DNA of 64,000 bases from Peribacillus sp044761665 (GTDB lineage Bacteria; Bacillota; Bacilli; Bacillales; DSM-1321): assembly GCF_044761665.1 (NCBI RefSeq), contig NZ_JBIWCW010000010.1:1-64000 (forward strand), written 5' to 3'. The notes below the pieces were generated by a model. The model was not told the DNA's origin and made no database searches. It saw nothing but the letters and a program-made list of their open reading frames with translations. Below are positions 17,359 to 27,028 of the stretch, in pieces (positions within the stretch are counted from its first letter, which is position 1; every line of letters starts with the position of its first letter). Both the position numbers and the translations under genes were made by a program.

Positions 17359-18987
17359 TTACAAGTAAATCAGCTTATGCTCATTATTAAAATGATAGTC
17401 CAATTTCATGATTTCCTTTACAAAATCAGGGCCATATTGATTTAAGTAATAAAACACATTCCATATTCTTTCCTGGGGGGATTCCATCGGATACAGCGAA
17501 TTGGCAATGCGTTCGTATTTTTTCAAGACGAATGAATGACGTTCTTTTGTCCGCTCTTCAATTTTACCGTACATGAATGCCAATTGTTTCTGGATGAAAT
17601 CGATATTTTTATTCAACATTGGTTCAAGCCCCTTATCCAAGGAAACGGCATGCATCGATAACTTTTGATGGTTCTCTTCAAGTTGTGATTTCATATCTCT
17701 GAATAATTGATCCACCGTCTCATCTTTCACGGAATCAAGGTAACACCGTACGGCATTCGCCGTTCCTTCTGTTAAAACCGTCTTCAACGTTAGTTCAGTT
17801 TCCTCAAGGTCCGTCTGGATGCCGCGCTCGATGAAGGTAATATTCAATCTAGGAATAATTGGAGGCATCTTCATGGCAAATAGTTCAAATGCGCGTTTCA
17901 ATTCGGCCCAATAGGCAATTTCCCCAGGACCTGAAATGAAAGCTAAAACGGGAAACAGCATTTCCTGCATTAACGGGCGCGTAACGACATTATTGCTCAA
18001 TTGTTCCGGGTGGTCCTTGGCCATTTGTAAAAGTTCCTGCTCCGATAATGAGACCTCTCCATTCCTGCCAGTAAACATGCCTTCTGACCGTTTCAGCAAA
18101 CATCGGTCTTTTTTGTTAGTATCATAATAAAAAAGATTGGCTGGCTCTTCTCCCATTTCAATCATCTTGGAATAACCTTTAGCTTGCATGAAGGCTTGTT
18201 GCTGTGCTACCTCTTGGGCAATCTTTTCGTTTTTTTCAATCAACGACTCAAAGAACCCTGTTTCTAATCTTCTTAAGGCCGGGTCTCCAGCATCAACAAG
18301 CAAGAGGCCATATTCATGGAACCATTCGTGAATCAAACGAGCAAAGAAGTCGACGAATGTTTTCGATAGCTTGATCGTTTCCTTCATATCCTTACGAAGT
18401 TTATTCGTAAAGCCGGTTTCACCATATGTTTCAATGATTTCTTCGAACCATTGATCCATCTTGATTTCATCAATTTCCACATCTGTAATCATGGTTTTGA
18501 AAGGCTGATAAGAAGGATAAGATTTTTTATCCGGTTTCCCGTTTTTCATGACATATACATGGTTGACCTCTGCAAGGTCATGATCTTCACCAGCTATCCA
18601 AAATACAGGAATGACCGGTTTCCCCAGTGCTTTTCGTTGTTCTTGTGCAAGCTTGATGATTGAGATTACCTTATGTATCGTATAAAGGGGACCAGACAAC
18701 AAGCCCGCTTGCTGCCCACCAACAACGACGACTGAATCATCACGCCGTAATCCCTCGATATTATCATTTACAGCCTCACTGCTGGAAAAACGAGACATAT
18801 ACTCTTGTATGTAATCCGATAATTCCCCTCGTGAAAAAGTCCTGTTCATCAATTCTTGGTATCTATTGCGATAAATGTCCGGATTGGACAAGTCATAGTG
18901 AAAATAATCTTCCGTTTCAAGCTCACCCTGCAAATAGTCCGAGGCGAAACGGTTTAATGATGGTAACGCGAGATCTTTCATCTCCAT
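17359..18987 (-). CDS. bshC: Bacillithiol biosynthesis cysteine-adding enzyme BshC
   Basis: BshC joins cysteine to glucosaminyl-malate in the last step of making bacillithiol, the low-molecular-weight thiol of bacilli. The 542-residue protein matches the family in length and in conserved blocks such as VGGQQAGLLSGPLYTIHK (about 91-108), a nucleotide-binding-like region with WIAGEDHD near 139, and an internal coiled coil (about 430-500). The ATG follows GAAAGGGAG. It lies between DUF3397/panE and mraZ as in B. subtilis (yllA). Confidence 0.95.
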   Translation of the reverse strand: MEMKDLALPSLNRFASDYLQGELETEDYFHYDLSNPDIYRNRYQELMNRTFSRGELSDYIQEYMSRFSSSEAVNDNIEGLRRDDSVVVVGGQQAGLLSGPLYTIHKVISIIKLAQEQRKALGKPVIPVFWIAGEDHDLAEVNHVYVMKNGKPDKKSYPSYQPFKTMITDVEIDEIKMDQWFEEIIETYGETGFTNKLRKDMKETIKLSKTFVDFFARLIHEWFHEYGLLLVDAGDPALRRLETGFFESLIEKNEKIAQEVAQQQAFMQAKGYSKMIEMGEEPANLFYYDTNKKDRCLLKRSEGMFTGRNGEVSLSEQELLQMAKDHPEQLSNNVVTRPLMQEMLFPVLAFISGPGEIAYWAELKRAFELFAMKMPPIIPRLNITFIERGIQTDLEETELTLKTVLTEGTANAVRCYLDSVKDETVDQLFRDMKSQLEENHQKLSMHAVSLDKGLEPMLNKNIDFIQKQLAFMYGKIEERTKERHSFVLKKYERIANSLYPMESPQERIWNVFYYLNQYGPDFVKEIMKLDYHFNNEHKLIYL

Positions 18988-19097
18988 TTATGTTCTCCCT
19001 TTCTCTGCAACTACAATTCTTTTTAGAGTATAACATTCTGTTTTAAGAAAACAAAAAATGTTGCCCAAGAGCAGAAGATTGATGCTTTTGCCGTTCA

Positions 19098-19490
19098 TTA
19101 TGCAGTGAATATTCTAGTGATTCTTGTAATAAACCCTATGGAAAACAAAAGAAGGTATGCACAAAAAAAGAATGCGAAATTCACTCTCCAAAACCCTTTT
19201 AATACTTTTTGAAAAATGATTTCTCCTTTAACCTGGTAATGGACAAGAACAACAACGAATGCATTGGCAATCATGATGAGCATTATCACCCAAAACATAT
19301 GTATACCCCAAATGGTCACAATTAAATAATGGACCGATAAAACAAAAAACAATGTACTCATATCCATTGCAAATTGAACGGAACGCTTATGGTTCCTTGT
19401 AAATTGCTTGGCGCTAATAAAAAAAATCATATAGCCTATAAATGGAAGTGTAATGAAAATCGCGGCAACACTTGAAACAACGTTTGGCAC
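19098..19490 (-). CDS. DUF3397 family membrane protein
   Basis: A 130-residue protein with four predicted membrane segments (about 7-27, 43-63, 67-87 and 102-124) and a short loop with HYQVKGE between the third and fourth. It fits DUF3397, a family found in bacilli next to panE and bshC; its function is unknown. Translation starts at GTG overlapping the end-region of panE (four bases apart), suggesting an operon panE-DUF3397-bshC. Confidence 0.8.
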   Translation of the reverse strand: MPNVVSSVAAIFITLPFIGYMIFFISAKQFTRNHKRSVQFAMDMSTLFFVLSVHYLIVTIWGIHMFWVIMLIMIANAFVVVLVHYQVKGEIIFQKVLKGFWRVNFAFFFCAYLLLFSIGFITRITRIFTA

Positions 19491-19494
19491 ACCC

Positions 19495-20376
19495 TCATCC
19501 CCCTTGGAACTCTTTTCCTTTAATCATTGCATAAAGAGAAGACGCCATGCATGCCTTTTTCTCTTTTCGTACCGCCTCCGACATAATATAGCCTAAGATG
19601 GCGTCAATTTCTGTTTCTCTTCCATTTTCTATATCTTTCAGCATGGAAGATCTATTTTCTGAGGTGTTAACACAAACGGATTTTACATGTCTAAAAGATT
19701 CCTCTGCATCTGGCAAATCCAGTACAGACGAGATTTCGGTAAATAATGCCTGAAATAGTTGGTAATAAAACGGATTGGTGATCAATCGTCCATTCTCCAC
19801 CTCCAATAACGCAGTCAGCGGGTTGATCACAGCATTGACAATCAACTTATCTATCAGCATCGTATGGTGGTCTTCGCTCTCAACGAATGGAAAATGATCC
19901 TTCCCTTCATCCAGGAAAGGAAGTCGACCAAGATCCCCTTTGTAAGAAGCAACTCTTGTCAGACCCATCCCGGTATGTTCTACCGTATTCTCATCAAGCC
20001 TTAATGCCCCATGTTCCACAACCCCCACATAAATAGATGAAGATTTTAGCTGCTTTAAATGGGCAATGTGCCCATACCCATTCTGTAAAAACAATAAAGG
20101 TACTTGTAAGCCCTCAATTAATGGTAGAATTTGCGGAAGATGATATTGTTTGACGGTTACTAAGAGCAATTCTTCTTCCCTTAGACCATCTTTCACTACT
20201 TTCGAAGCTATATCCCTTTTGCAGGTCGATCCATTCACGACAAGACAGACACCTTCTCTATTGATAAGTGAGGCCTGCTCCTCTCTGCGTGTATAGAGTG
20301 TGACTTCATGCCTTGCACTTAGGTAAGAGGCAAATAACAAACCAATGGAGCCGGCTCCAATGACACCGATTTTCAT
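19495..20376 (-). CDS. panE: 2-dehydropantoate 2-reductase (PanE/ApbA family)
   Basis: PanE reduces ketopantoate to pantoate with NADPH for pantothenate and CoA synthesis. The 293-residue protein begins with the NADPH loop GVIGAGSIGLLFASYLS (residues 4-20), has a catalytic-type lysine in the block DKLIVNAVINPLTALL near 173, and the C-terminal helical domain. It matches YlbQ of B. subtilis in position. Bacilli often carry more than one paralogue, so whether this is the main enzyme cannot be told from sequence. Confidence 0.85.
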   Translation of the reverse strand: MKIGVIGAGSIGLLFASYLSARHEVTLYTRREEQASLINREGVCLVVNGSTCKRDIASKVVKDGLREEELLLVTVKQYHLPQILPLIEGLQVPLLFLQNGYGHIAHLKQLKSSSIYVGVVEHGALRLDENTVEHTGMGLTRVASYKGDLGRLPFLDEGKDHFPFVESEDHHTMLIDKLIVNAVINPLTALLEVENGRLITNPFYYQLFQALFTEISSVLDLPDAEESFRHVKSVCVNTSENRSSMLKDIENGRETEIDAILGYIMSEAVRKEKKACMASSLYAMIKGKEFQGG

Positions 20377-20808
20377 AATACCCTTCCTAACTTCTTGTTA
20401 TATACTACCTATTTTAACACATATTCTTTTTTCACTACGGGGCAATTTCGATTTCATCAGAGAATGAAAAAACTCATTGTATAGCTTTTGCTGTAAATCT
20501 TTCCGTTCTCCACTCCGCACAAAACATAGAGAAGTATAAATACGCCAAACCAGGGTATATTTCCTTCTTTGGGGGCTAAATTAATGGTATATTAGATACG
20601 AAAAGTCGTGCACACCTATAGACTTTTATAAATGATTGATGACTCTATACTTTTCATTAACTGAGCATAGAATAAAAAAGGTATAAACAACGATAACAGG
20701 GACTAAATTTAGTGAGAACATGTTTTAATCGCGACTGTAACTGGGATAATTATTAGATTTAAAAGGGTATTATGGGAGTAGTTTGATCAGAATAAGGGGG
20801 AGCTATTT
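20377..20808. other. Intergenic region between divergent panE and ylbP
   Basis: This 432-bp AT-rich region must hold both outward promoters. I see no credible small gene, no tRNA and no strong hairpin. Confidence 0.6.
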
Positions 20809-21294
20809 ATGGAATACAAGGTGGAACGATTACTTGTGAATTTCAAAACGCTTGAGGAGTTCAAAAAGTTCAAAGAGTATGGGATGCAGGAATTATCAAT
20901 GCTCGATGATTTAGAGGGTAACATCATTGAGAACGACAGCCAATCTCCTTTCTATGGCATCTTTTATGGTGACATGTTGATTGCTAGAATGAGTTTATAC
21001 AAAAAAAATGCTAAGTTTGACCGGTATTTTGATAAAACAAAGGACTTTCTTGTTCTTTGGAAACTCGAAGTCCTTCCAAACCACCAAAAGAAAGGGTATG
21101 GCACAGCCTTGGTCGACTTCGCTAAGAGCTTTAATATGCCAATCAAGACGAATTCCAGGGTTCACTCACAAGCATTCTGGGAAAAAATGAGCTTTTCTAC
21201 CATACCTTACGAAATGGATCGTGACCTTGGTGAAAATCCTATGATTTGGACCCCCTTTGAAAAACAAGATGAAATTATGGAAACGAAAGAATAA
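20809..21294 (+). CDS. ylbP: GNAT-family N-acetyltransferase (YlbP-like)
   Basis: A 161-residue GNAT protein with the acetyl-CoA-binding motif A (VLPNHQKKGYGTALVDFA) at about 87-104, preceded by the beta-strand block with FLVLWKLEV. It would transfer an acetyl group from acetyl-CoA to an unknown substrate. Position between panE and the RsfA-type gene matches B. subtilis ylbP. The ATG follows AAGGGGGAG. It runs opposite to its neighbours and ends at a shared hairpin. Confidence 0.85.
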   Translation: MEYKVERLLVNFKTLEEFKKFKEYGMQELSMLDDLEGNIIENDSQSPFYGIFYGDMLIARMSLYKKNAKFDRYFDKTKDFLVLWKLEVLPNHQKKGYGTALVDFAKSFNMPIKTNSRVHSQAFWEKMSFSTIPYEMDRDLGENPMIWTPFEKQDEIMETKE

Positions 21295-21303
21295 ATAAAA
21301 GAC

Positions 21304-21326
21304 GCGGGAGGATTTTTTCCACCCGC
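21304..21326. terminator. Shared terminator of ylbP and the RsfA-type gene
   Basis: The hairpin GCGGGAGG/CCACCCGC (one mismatch) lies between the convergent stop codons at 21294 and 21332. The T-tract is weak. Confidence 0.55.
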
Positions 21327-21331
21327 ATTTC

Positions 21332-21964
21332 TCATTTATTTACCCTTTCCAAATTTCCGTTCTTATCCATTTGGAAACTCACCTTCGGGTTTAATTTTTC
21401 ATCTTCTAAAACACTTAGCTTTCTAGCCCGCTCCATTATTTGCATTAGTGCCCTGTAATCCTCTTCCACCACTCTCAAGTTATCCCGTAACAAGCCATTC
21501 TCTTCCCGGAGCCTTTCATTTTCCTGTTCAAGATAATAAGAACGCTGGGAACTCCTTTCCTTTTCCTCCCTATCATGTCTAAAGGATTCATCCATCTTCG
21601 TTAAATATGAAATTACCTCTTGGAGAGTAGTAGAGGGCGTTGATGGAGTTTCCCTTATCCACTCCGTAGCGATCTCTTGCTCATTCGACTCCATTACATC
21701 CTCCTTTACTTCAGCCTTAAAGCTTGTATCCCGGACCCCCTGTTCCTTTCTCTGTTTTTTAGCCAGCTCCACTCCTGATTTATATTGTTTCCTGACAAAG
21801 GAATTCCACCGAAAACCGCAAGCTGCAGACGTTCTTGATAATTGTTTCCCCACTTCTTCAAATGCTTTCAATTGCGTACTGCCTTCTCTAATATGCCTTA
21901 GCACCACTTCAGCCAATAATAAATCTTCGTCCTGGGTCCATGCATCTTGTCTTGCAATCGTCAT
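21332..21964 (-). CDS. RsfA-family transcriptional regulator (YlbO/GerR-like)
   Basis: A 210-residue protein with an N-terminal Myb/SANT-like domain (about 1-60; DAWTQDEDLLLAEVVLRH), a basic segment (KKQRKEQ near 68-74), an acidic linker, and a C-terminal coiled coil (about 130-190). This is the RsfA layout; the B. subtilis members RsfA and YlbO (GerR) adjust sporulation-compartment sigma regulons. Location matches ylbO. The ATG is preceded by GGAGGTAGAG. I infer a sporulation role from family and synteny. Confidence 0.85.
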   Translation of the reverse strand: MTIARQDAWTQDEDLLLAEVVLRHIREGSTQLKAFEEVGKQLSRTSAACGFRWNSFVRKQYKSGVELAKKQRKEQGVRDTSFKAEVKEDVMESNEQEIATEWIRETPSTPSTTLQEVISYLTKMDESFRHDREEKERSSQRSYYLEQENERLREENGLLRDNLRVVEEDYRALMQIMERARKLSVLEDEKLNPKVSFQMDKNGNLERVNK

Positions 21965-22043
21965 CTCTCTACCTCCAAGTAAGTTTTACTTCATAATATG
22001 CACTTGATAGGAAAGATAGACGGAATATAGAACGGTTAAACAT

Positions 22044-22802
22044 TTATTTTTTTTTATTCAAAAAATGGCTAACGGCGACATGATGGGCTTCCGTTGCCCA
22101 TAATTTCGCACACTCGCGAATTTCCGCTTCCATTCTTCTTTTCAAACCACCATCTTGCCATTTCTTAACCAATATTTTTTTATAAGCCATTAAAACCCCT
22201 GGTTCATGACACAGGAAACCTTGTGCGAATTCTCCCCATTCTTCTAAATCCACTATTTCGTCTATGAAACCGATTTCCTTTGCATTTTCTGAGCTATGTA
22301 TTTTAGCATCAAGCAGTAGCTTCATGGCATTTTGCACCGGAAGCTTTTCAAGCAGAAGCGATGCAGCTCCCCAGCCTGTTGTAATTCCTAGTGTTCCCTG
22401 TACAAATCCTATTTTTATGCCCCGTCTGGCCAGCCTGAAATCACAAGCGGTGGCTATTTCACACCCGCCCCCGATTGCACTGCCATTAAGAATGGCGATG
22501 GTCGGTTTCGGAAAAGTTGCCAGTCTATACAGAATCTCTCCCATCCTTGATAGCATGGTGTAAGCTTCTTCCTCCGTATAGAGATTTTGAAATTCACTTA
22601 AATCCCCACCTGAGCAGAATGCCTGAGAACCCTCTCCGGTCAGGACTAGCACTTTGACCTCATCATCACCAGCTGCGTTTGATAAAACCGTTTCAAGTTC
22701 CTCCATCAATAGAAAATTCACAGCATTTCTTTTCTCAGGTCTATTAAATGAAACCGTCATATATCCATGATCATTCTTTTCCACTATTAATGTGTTATAC
22801 AT
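22044..22802 (-). CDS. Enoyl-CoA hydratase/isomerase family protein
   Basis: A 252-residue crotonase-fold protein with the CoA/oxyanion-hole blocks FNRPEKRNAV near residue 19, AFCSGGDLSEF near 61 and ILNGSAIGGGCEIATACDFR near 104-123. Crotonases act on acyl-CoA thioesters (hydration, isomerisation, hydrolysis); the exact reaction cannot be assigned. The glutamate of the second catalytic block of hydratases is not clear, so isomerase or hydrolase activity is possible. It follows rpmF after a terminator and has its own AGGTG ribosome site. Confidence 0.85.
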   Translation of the reverse strand: MYNTLIVEKNDHGYMTVSFNRPEKRNAVNFLLMEELETVLSNAAGDDEVKVLVLTGEGSQAFCSGGDLSEFQNLYTEEEAYTMLSRMGEILYRLATFPKPTIAILNGSAIGGGCEIATACDFRLARRGIKIGFVQGTLGITTGWGAASLLLEKLPVQNAMKLLLDAKIHSSENAKEIGFIDEIVDLEEWGEFAQGFLCHEPGVLMAYKKILVKKWQDGGLKRRMEAEIRECAKLWATEAHHVAVSHFLNKKK

Positions 22803-22856
22803 AAAAACACCTTCTCCCCATCTTTTTTCTTAATATTCAGTCAAATAAACCTGTAA

Positions 22857-22890
22857 AAAAAGCACAGAGATAAATCTCTGTGCTTTTTTT
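22857..22890 (-). terminator. ylbN-rpmF terminator
   Basis: The perfect hairpin AAAGCACAGAGAT/ATCTCTGTGCTTT with T-runs on both sides lies between rpmF and the enoyl-CoA hydratase gene. Confidence 0.9.
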
Positions 22891-22937
22891 AGCGTGTTAC
22901 ATATCAAGAAAGCAATGCTCTCGAGTAGGTAAAGAAA

Positions 22938-23111
22938 TTATTTTGCGACAACTTCTTTTCCTTTGTATGTTCCACATTCTTTACACACGTGATGTGAAAG
23001 AGTCATTCCACCACAGCTCGGGCATTCTACCATACCAGGTACTTGAAGCTTGAAGTGCGTACGACGTTTTCTTTTTGCAGTTTTCGACGTTCTTCTAAAA
23101 GGTACAGCCAT
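22938..23111 (-). CDS. rpmF: 50S ribosomal protein L32
   Basis: L32 is a small protein of the large ribosomal subunit. The 57-residue product starts AVPFRRTSKT after the initiator, is rich in Arg/Lys, and has two Cys pairs (CPSC and CKEC), the zinc-binding C+ form. The start is the ATG at 23111, with AAGGAGGTGG upstream; an in-frame start three codons earlier overlaps the ribosome site. It is downstream of ylbN as in most Firmicutes, so rRNA maturation or ribosome genes are probably co-expressed. Confidence 0.97.
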   Translation of the reverse strand: MAVPFRRTSKTAKRKRRTHFKLQVPGMVECPSCGGMTLSHHVCKECGTYKGKEVVAK

Positions 23112-23176
23112 TATTCCCACCTCCTTAAAAAATATAAAAAAGCTGGAAAAATCGGATTAGCGATTTTTCGTTCCAA

Positions 23177-23698
23177 TTAAGATTCTTTATTGTTGTCAAA
23201 AAAGTCGGCAAGCTTTGCAAATCTAGGATCAACCTTATGTTTAGTTTCTTCTTCAGAAATAACAGCCCAGTCTTTCCCGGATCGAGGAGCAGCTTCATTA
23301 GGATCGACATCCTCACAAAAAACCTGCATCGGAATTTCTAGCAATAAATTTTCTTTAATTACCGGTATAAGATCTACAACATCGCCTTCCACAACAGTAA
23401 CATCTTCTCCGTAGAAATGATTGCCATCTGCTTTTAAAAGGAAGGTTTCCTTTGTATCAATATCAATCGGATATTTAACGTCTACCAGTGTACGGGAACA
23501 AGGTAATGTCAATTCACCTGTAAGATGCAAGTGAAAAGTAATCTCGGTAGAGTTGATATCAGCTCTTCCTGTTACTCTAATTGGAGAAACATCGCGTATT
23601 TGCTTGTCTCTTTCTTTAATGTCTATGACATCCACTAATTCATCTAACTGTAAATTTTTGTCCCGAATTTTTTGAAGTTGACTAATTGTCCATTTCAT
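23177..23698 (-). CDS. ylbN: YceD/DUF177 family protein (YlbN)
   Basis: A 173-residue DUF177 protein; homologues (YceD) are linked to 23S rRNA accumulation in plants and Escherichia coli. The conserved C-SRTLVDVKYPID block (LPCSRTLVDV, near 83) and the acidic CEDVDPNE region near 130 are present. It is upstream of rpmF in one operon, the usual arrangement. The role in ribosome assembly is inferred from family and neighbour. Confidence 0.92.
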   Translation of the reverse strand: MKWTISQLQKIRDKNLQLDELVDVIDIKERDKQIRDVSPIRVTGRADINSTEITFHLHLTGELTLPCSRTLVDVKYPIDIDTKETFLLKADGNHFYGEDVTVVEGDVVDLIPVIKENLLLEIPMQVFCEDVDPNEAAPRSGKDWAVISEEETKHKVDPRFAKLADFFDNNKES

Positions 23699-23915
23699 AT
23701 GAAATCACCTCAAGGCAACAAAAATAATTATAGCTTTCAATTATAAGTTTGTCAATATTTTTTCTTTACACTATAATGTAGTCATCCTAACTGATTTGCG
23801 AAGTTTAAAATTAATTTCAAACAAAAAATTAAGACGAATCATTCTAGTTCCTTACTTGAAATACTATTTTAGCACTAAGTTGAAAAAATACAAAGTTTTT
23901 CTCTGAGGTGATTGT

Positions 23916-25124
23916 ATGAAATCTTGCGGTTTAGTAGTCGAATATAATCCTTTTCATAATGGCCACGCCCTCCATGCCAGGGAAAGCAGGCAAAAAACAG
24001 GGGCCGATGTAATCGTTGCTGTGATGAGCGGACCATTTTTACAGCGTGGTGAACCTGCACTTGTTAGTAAGTGGGCAAGAACGGAAATGGCCCTCCTTGG
24101 TGGCATTGACCTGGTTATTGAACTACCTTATCCCTTTGCAGTTCAAAAAGCGGAAATATTCGCTAAAGGCTCCATATCCCTTCTGGAATCTTTAGGCTGC
24201 GACACCTTTTGTTTCGGTAGCGAAGATGGACGAATCGAACCTTTCATCAATGCCCATAACATTCTAAATGAAAATGCGAATACGTATAACGCAACCATTA
24301 AATCTCTGATGAAGATGGGCTACAGTTACCCAACCAGCGCTTCAAAAGCTTTTCAAACGATAAGCAATAATGAGGATACGTTGGATTTGACGAAGCCGAA
24401 TAATATCCTGGGTAAAGAGTATGTGAGTGCCGCTCTATCAAATGGGTATTCGATTCAACCATATACGATACAACGCGTTTCCGCTGGATATCATGATGTT
24501 CAACTATCTTCCGAGCCGATTGCCAGCGCAACTGGAATCCGCAAGGCAATATTAGAAGAAAATCAAGAATTAAATGCAGTGGAGAGATATATCCCACCTT
24601 CAACATTGCATGGGCTTCAACACTATGTAGCCGCCTATCAAACCTTACATCAATGGGAACTGTATTGGCCCTTACTGAAATATCGGATTCTCGCAGCCTC
24701 ACTGACCGAATTGGCAACAATCTATGATATCGAAGAAGGCATCGAATATCGTATGAAGGAGATGGCGAAACAATCAATGAACTTTCATGGATTCATGACC
24801 GCCATGAAAACAAAACGCTATACCTGGACGCGGATTCAACGAATGTGCGTTCATATTTTGACCCATACATCAAAAGAAGATATGATTCATGTCAATTTGC
24901 CATCTTATATCAGGTTGCTGGGCATGAACGAACGAGGCCAGGCTTACCTTCGGACTGTAAAAAAAACATTGCCGGTCCCACTCGTTTCCAAGCTTTCGTC
25001 GTATCAAGATCATCACATCGATTCAGACATAAGAGCTGCACAGGTGTATGCAATGGGTTTACGTGAACCTTATCAAACTGCCTTAATGAAGAGGGAATTT
25101 GAAGCTCCAATCATAAAAAGATAA
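23916..25124 (+). CDS. tmcAL: tRNA(Met) cytidine acetate ligase TmcAL (YlbM)
   Basis: TmcAL makes N4-acetylcytidine at the wobble position of elongator tRNA-Met from acetate and ATP. The 402-residue protein has the nucleotidyltransferase block VEYNPFHNGHALH (8-20), whose HNGH is the HIGH-like motif, followed by SGPFLQRGEPAL (about 39-50) and a SATGIRKAI-type motif (near 205). The ATG follows GAGGTG. It is divergent from ylbN-rpmF, as ylbM is in B. subtilis. Confidence 0.93.
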   Translation: MKSCGLVVEYNPFHNGHALHARESRQKTGADVIVAVMSGPFLQRGEPALVSKWARTEMALLGGIDLVIELPYPFAVQKAEIFAKGSISLLESLGCDTFCFGSEDGRIEPFINAHNILNENANTYNATIKSLMKMGYSYPTSASKAFQTISNNEDTLDLTKPNNILGKEYVSAALSNGYSIQPYTIQRVSAGYHDVQLSSEPIASATGIRKAILEENQELNAVERYIPPSTLHGLQHYVAAYQTLHQWELYWPLLKYRILAASLTELATIYDIEEGIEYRMKEMAKQSMNFHGFMTAMKTKRYTWTRIQRMCVHILTHTSKEDMIHVNLPSYIRLLGMNERGQAYLRTVKKTLPVPLVSKLSSYQDHHIDSDIRAAQVYAMGLREPYQTALMKREFEAPIIKR

Positions 25125-25180
25125 ATAATTGCATTGGATTGGCGTAAGGTACAGCCTGTCGCCTTATGAAATCATATTAA

Positions 25181-25213
25181 AAAGCGCAAAACAGGTAGAC
25201 TGCTTGCGCTTTT
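25181..25213. terminator. Shared terminator of tmcAL and ylbL
   Basis: The hairpin AAAGCGCAA/TTGCGCTTT with T-runs on the plus strand lies between the convergent tmcAL and ylbL stop codons. Confidence 0.85.
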
Positions 25214-25215
25214 TT

Positions 25216-26247
25216 TCATTTTTTTGTTCCTTTGATCTTGGATAAGTACTGTAATGCATCATTAAAGCTATCCACTGGGATGATTTTCATCTTCGTTTTG
25301 ATGTCCTTTGCGGCAATCATCGCTTCTTCATAGTTCGATCCCGCTGCTCCATTTTCATTGGGCGCAAAGAAAATTTCTGCACCTGAATTATCCGCTGCGA
25401 CTATTTTCTGTTGGATTCCGCCAATGGGACCGACCGTCCCGTCATCTGCTATGGTTCCCGTTCCCGCTATATCGTACCCTTTCGTGATGTCCCCTTCTGT
25501 CAATTGGTTATATATTTCCAACGAGAACATCAATCCTGCCGAAGGTCCACCAATCTGGTCCGTATCTATGGAAATTTTAGGGTTCGTAGTTACCTTTCGA
25601 TAATCATCAAGTGATATCCCAATTCCTACCCTACTGGAATCATCTTTAAATGTCTTTAGGGGGATAGAAACTTTGTTCTCTTTCCCTTCCCTTTTGAACA
25701 CCAAATCAATCACGTCGCCAGCTTTCTTTCCATTGATATAATCCATGAATTCCTGGGCCGACTTGAATCTCAAATCATCGACTTGAACAATCTGGTCGCC
25801 CGCCTTTAAATCCTTCGCTGCTGGCATTTCTTCGAGGACATCCAAAACATAAACCCCTAAGTATTGATACGCCACTTCTTTCCCGGCTTTATCATAAGCG
25901 ATCTTGATTGCATTGTTTTTAGACCCGTCCATTAAATGCAACTGCCTTACATTATATTCTTCATCTGTTTCATCTTGACTCCGGATAGAGGTCTCCGGGT
26001 ATATTTCCTGGTACTTACTCCATTTCGCCAACAAGTAGGAATAAACATTCGCCTTTCCCATCCTCACCGTGGTCAACATAAAGCTCCCTTGCTCTTCGTC
26101 CGCACCTGTAACTTGAATGATCGGCTCTAATTCTTTAGCCATTCCTGGTTTTGTTACATAATATGGGAGGGTATATAGCGCTGATGCTATAAGGAGTATA
26201 GCGGCCACCAGGACAGTGCGTATAAACATTTTACGATTCATCTTCAT
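25216..26247 (-). CDS. ylbL: PDZ-domain Lon-type serine protease, SepM family (YlbL)
   Basis: A membrane-anchored protease: one N-terminal membrane segment (about 6-26), a PDZ domain (about 120-200; LKAGDQIVQVDD) and a Lon-like C-terminal protease domain with catalytic Ser in GGPSAGLMFSLE (near 230) and Lys in GGIQQKIVAA (near 275). SepM of streptococci processes a peptide pheromone extracellularly; the substrate here is unknown. I use the ATG at 26247 with GGAAGGAG upstream, giving 343 residues and a 17-bp overlap with ylbK. Confidence 0.9.
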   Translation of the reverse strand: MKMNRKMFIRTVLVAAILLIASALYTLPYYVTKPGMAKELEPIIQVTGADEEQGSFMLTTVRMGKANVYSYLLAKWSKYQEIYPETSIRSQDETDEEYNVRQLHLMDGSKNNAIKIAYDKAGKEVAYQYLGVYVLDVLEEMPAAKDLKAGDQIVQVDDLRFKSAQEFMDYINGKKAGDVIDLVFKREGKENKVSIPLKTFKDDSSRVGIGISLDDYRKVTTNPKISIDTDQIGGPSAGLMFSLEIYNQLTEGDITKGYDIAGTGTIADDGTVGPIGGIQQKIVAADNSGAEIFFAPNENGAAGSNYEEAMIAAKDIKTKMKIIPVDSFNDALQYLSKIKGTKK

Positions 26248-27028
26248 TTGACTCCTTCCAAGCAACGATACTTTGCTTAATCTGGTCTACCTTATCTTTT
26301 GCAGCATCTTCTCCAATACTAATTATTTCCTGTATATTTGTAAATGCTTTCGAACTGTATTTCTCCACCCTTGGCCGGATCATGACATCCGAGGCTACCT
26401 CTCTACTTTCAACCAGTTCCATTTGCAAGATATCTAGGCTTTGCATAATAACGTCGTATATTGAATTTATCTCCACGTCCTGCTTTACATGGGCGACATC
26501 CACAGCAATGACGATATCCGCTCCCATATCCTTTACGACCGAAACCGGAACCCTGTCAATGACCCCTCCATCTACAAGGAGTCGATTTCCAATTTTCTCA
26601 GGAACGAATATCCCTGGTATCGAAATGCTTGCCCTGACTGCAGGGGCTAGCGGTCCTTCACGAAAGATAACTTTTTCCCCTGTTCTAATATCAGTAGCGA
26701 CCACCGCTATTGGTATATCCAAATCCTCAAGATTCTTACCGTACGTGAAAACCCGGATTAAATCCTTTGTTCGTTTTCCTGAAATAAAGCCCATTTTAGG
26801 TATCGTAAAATCCAGGTAATATTTCCTTTTAAATGCCCGCGAAAGTGTATATAGCCGTTCAATATCGGAACCAGCTCCATAAAAGGTAGCGACCATCGCT
26901 CCCATGCTGCTTCCCGCAATCATGTCTATCGGAATGCCTTCTTGTTGCAACACCTTGATTACCCCTATATGTGCAAATCCCCTCGCTCCTCCCGACCCGA
27001 GCGCTAGTCCGATCTTTGGATGCGGCAT
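26231..27028 (-). CDS. ylbK: Patatin-like phospholipase family protein (YlbK)
   Basis: A 265-residue patatin-fold serine hydrolase. The oxyanion loop GSGGARGFAHIG (11-22), nucleophile elbow GSSMG (38-42) and the catalytic Asp in DGGV (near 157) are all present, so the enzyme should be active as a Ser-Asp dyad lipid acyl hydrolase. The substrate is unknown. It overlaps ylbL by 17 bp, suggesting coupled expression, and diverges from ylbJ. Confidence 0.92.
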   Translation of the reverse strand: MPHPKIGLALGSGGARGFAHIGVIKVLQQEGIPIDMIAGSSMGAMVATFYGAGSDIERLYTLSRAFKRKYYLDFTIPKMGFISGKRTKDLIRVFTYGKNLEDLDIPIAVVATDIRTGEKVIFREGPLAPAVRASISIPGIFVPEKIGNRLLVDGGVIDRVPVSVVKDMGADIVIAVDVAHVKQDVEINSIYDVIMQSLDILQMELVESREVASDVMIRPRVEKYSSKAFTNIQEIISIGEDAAKDKVDQIKQSIVAWKESNEDES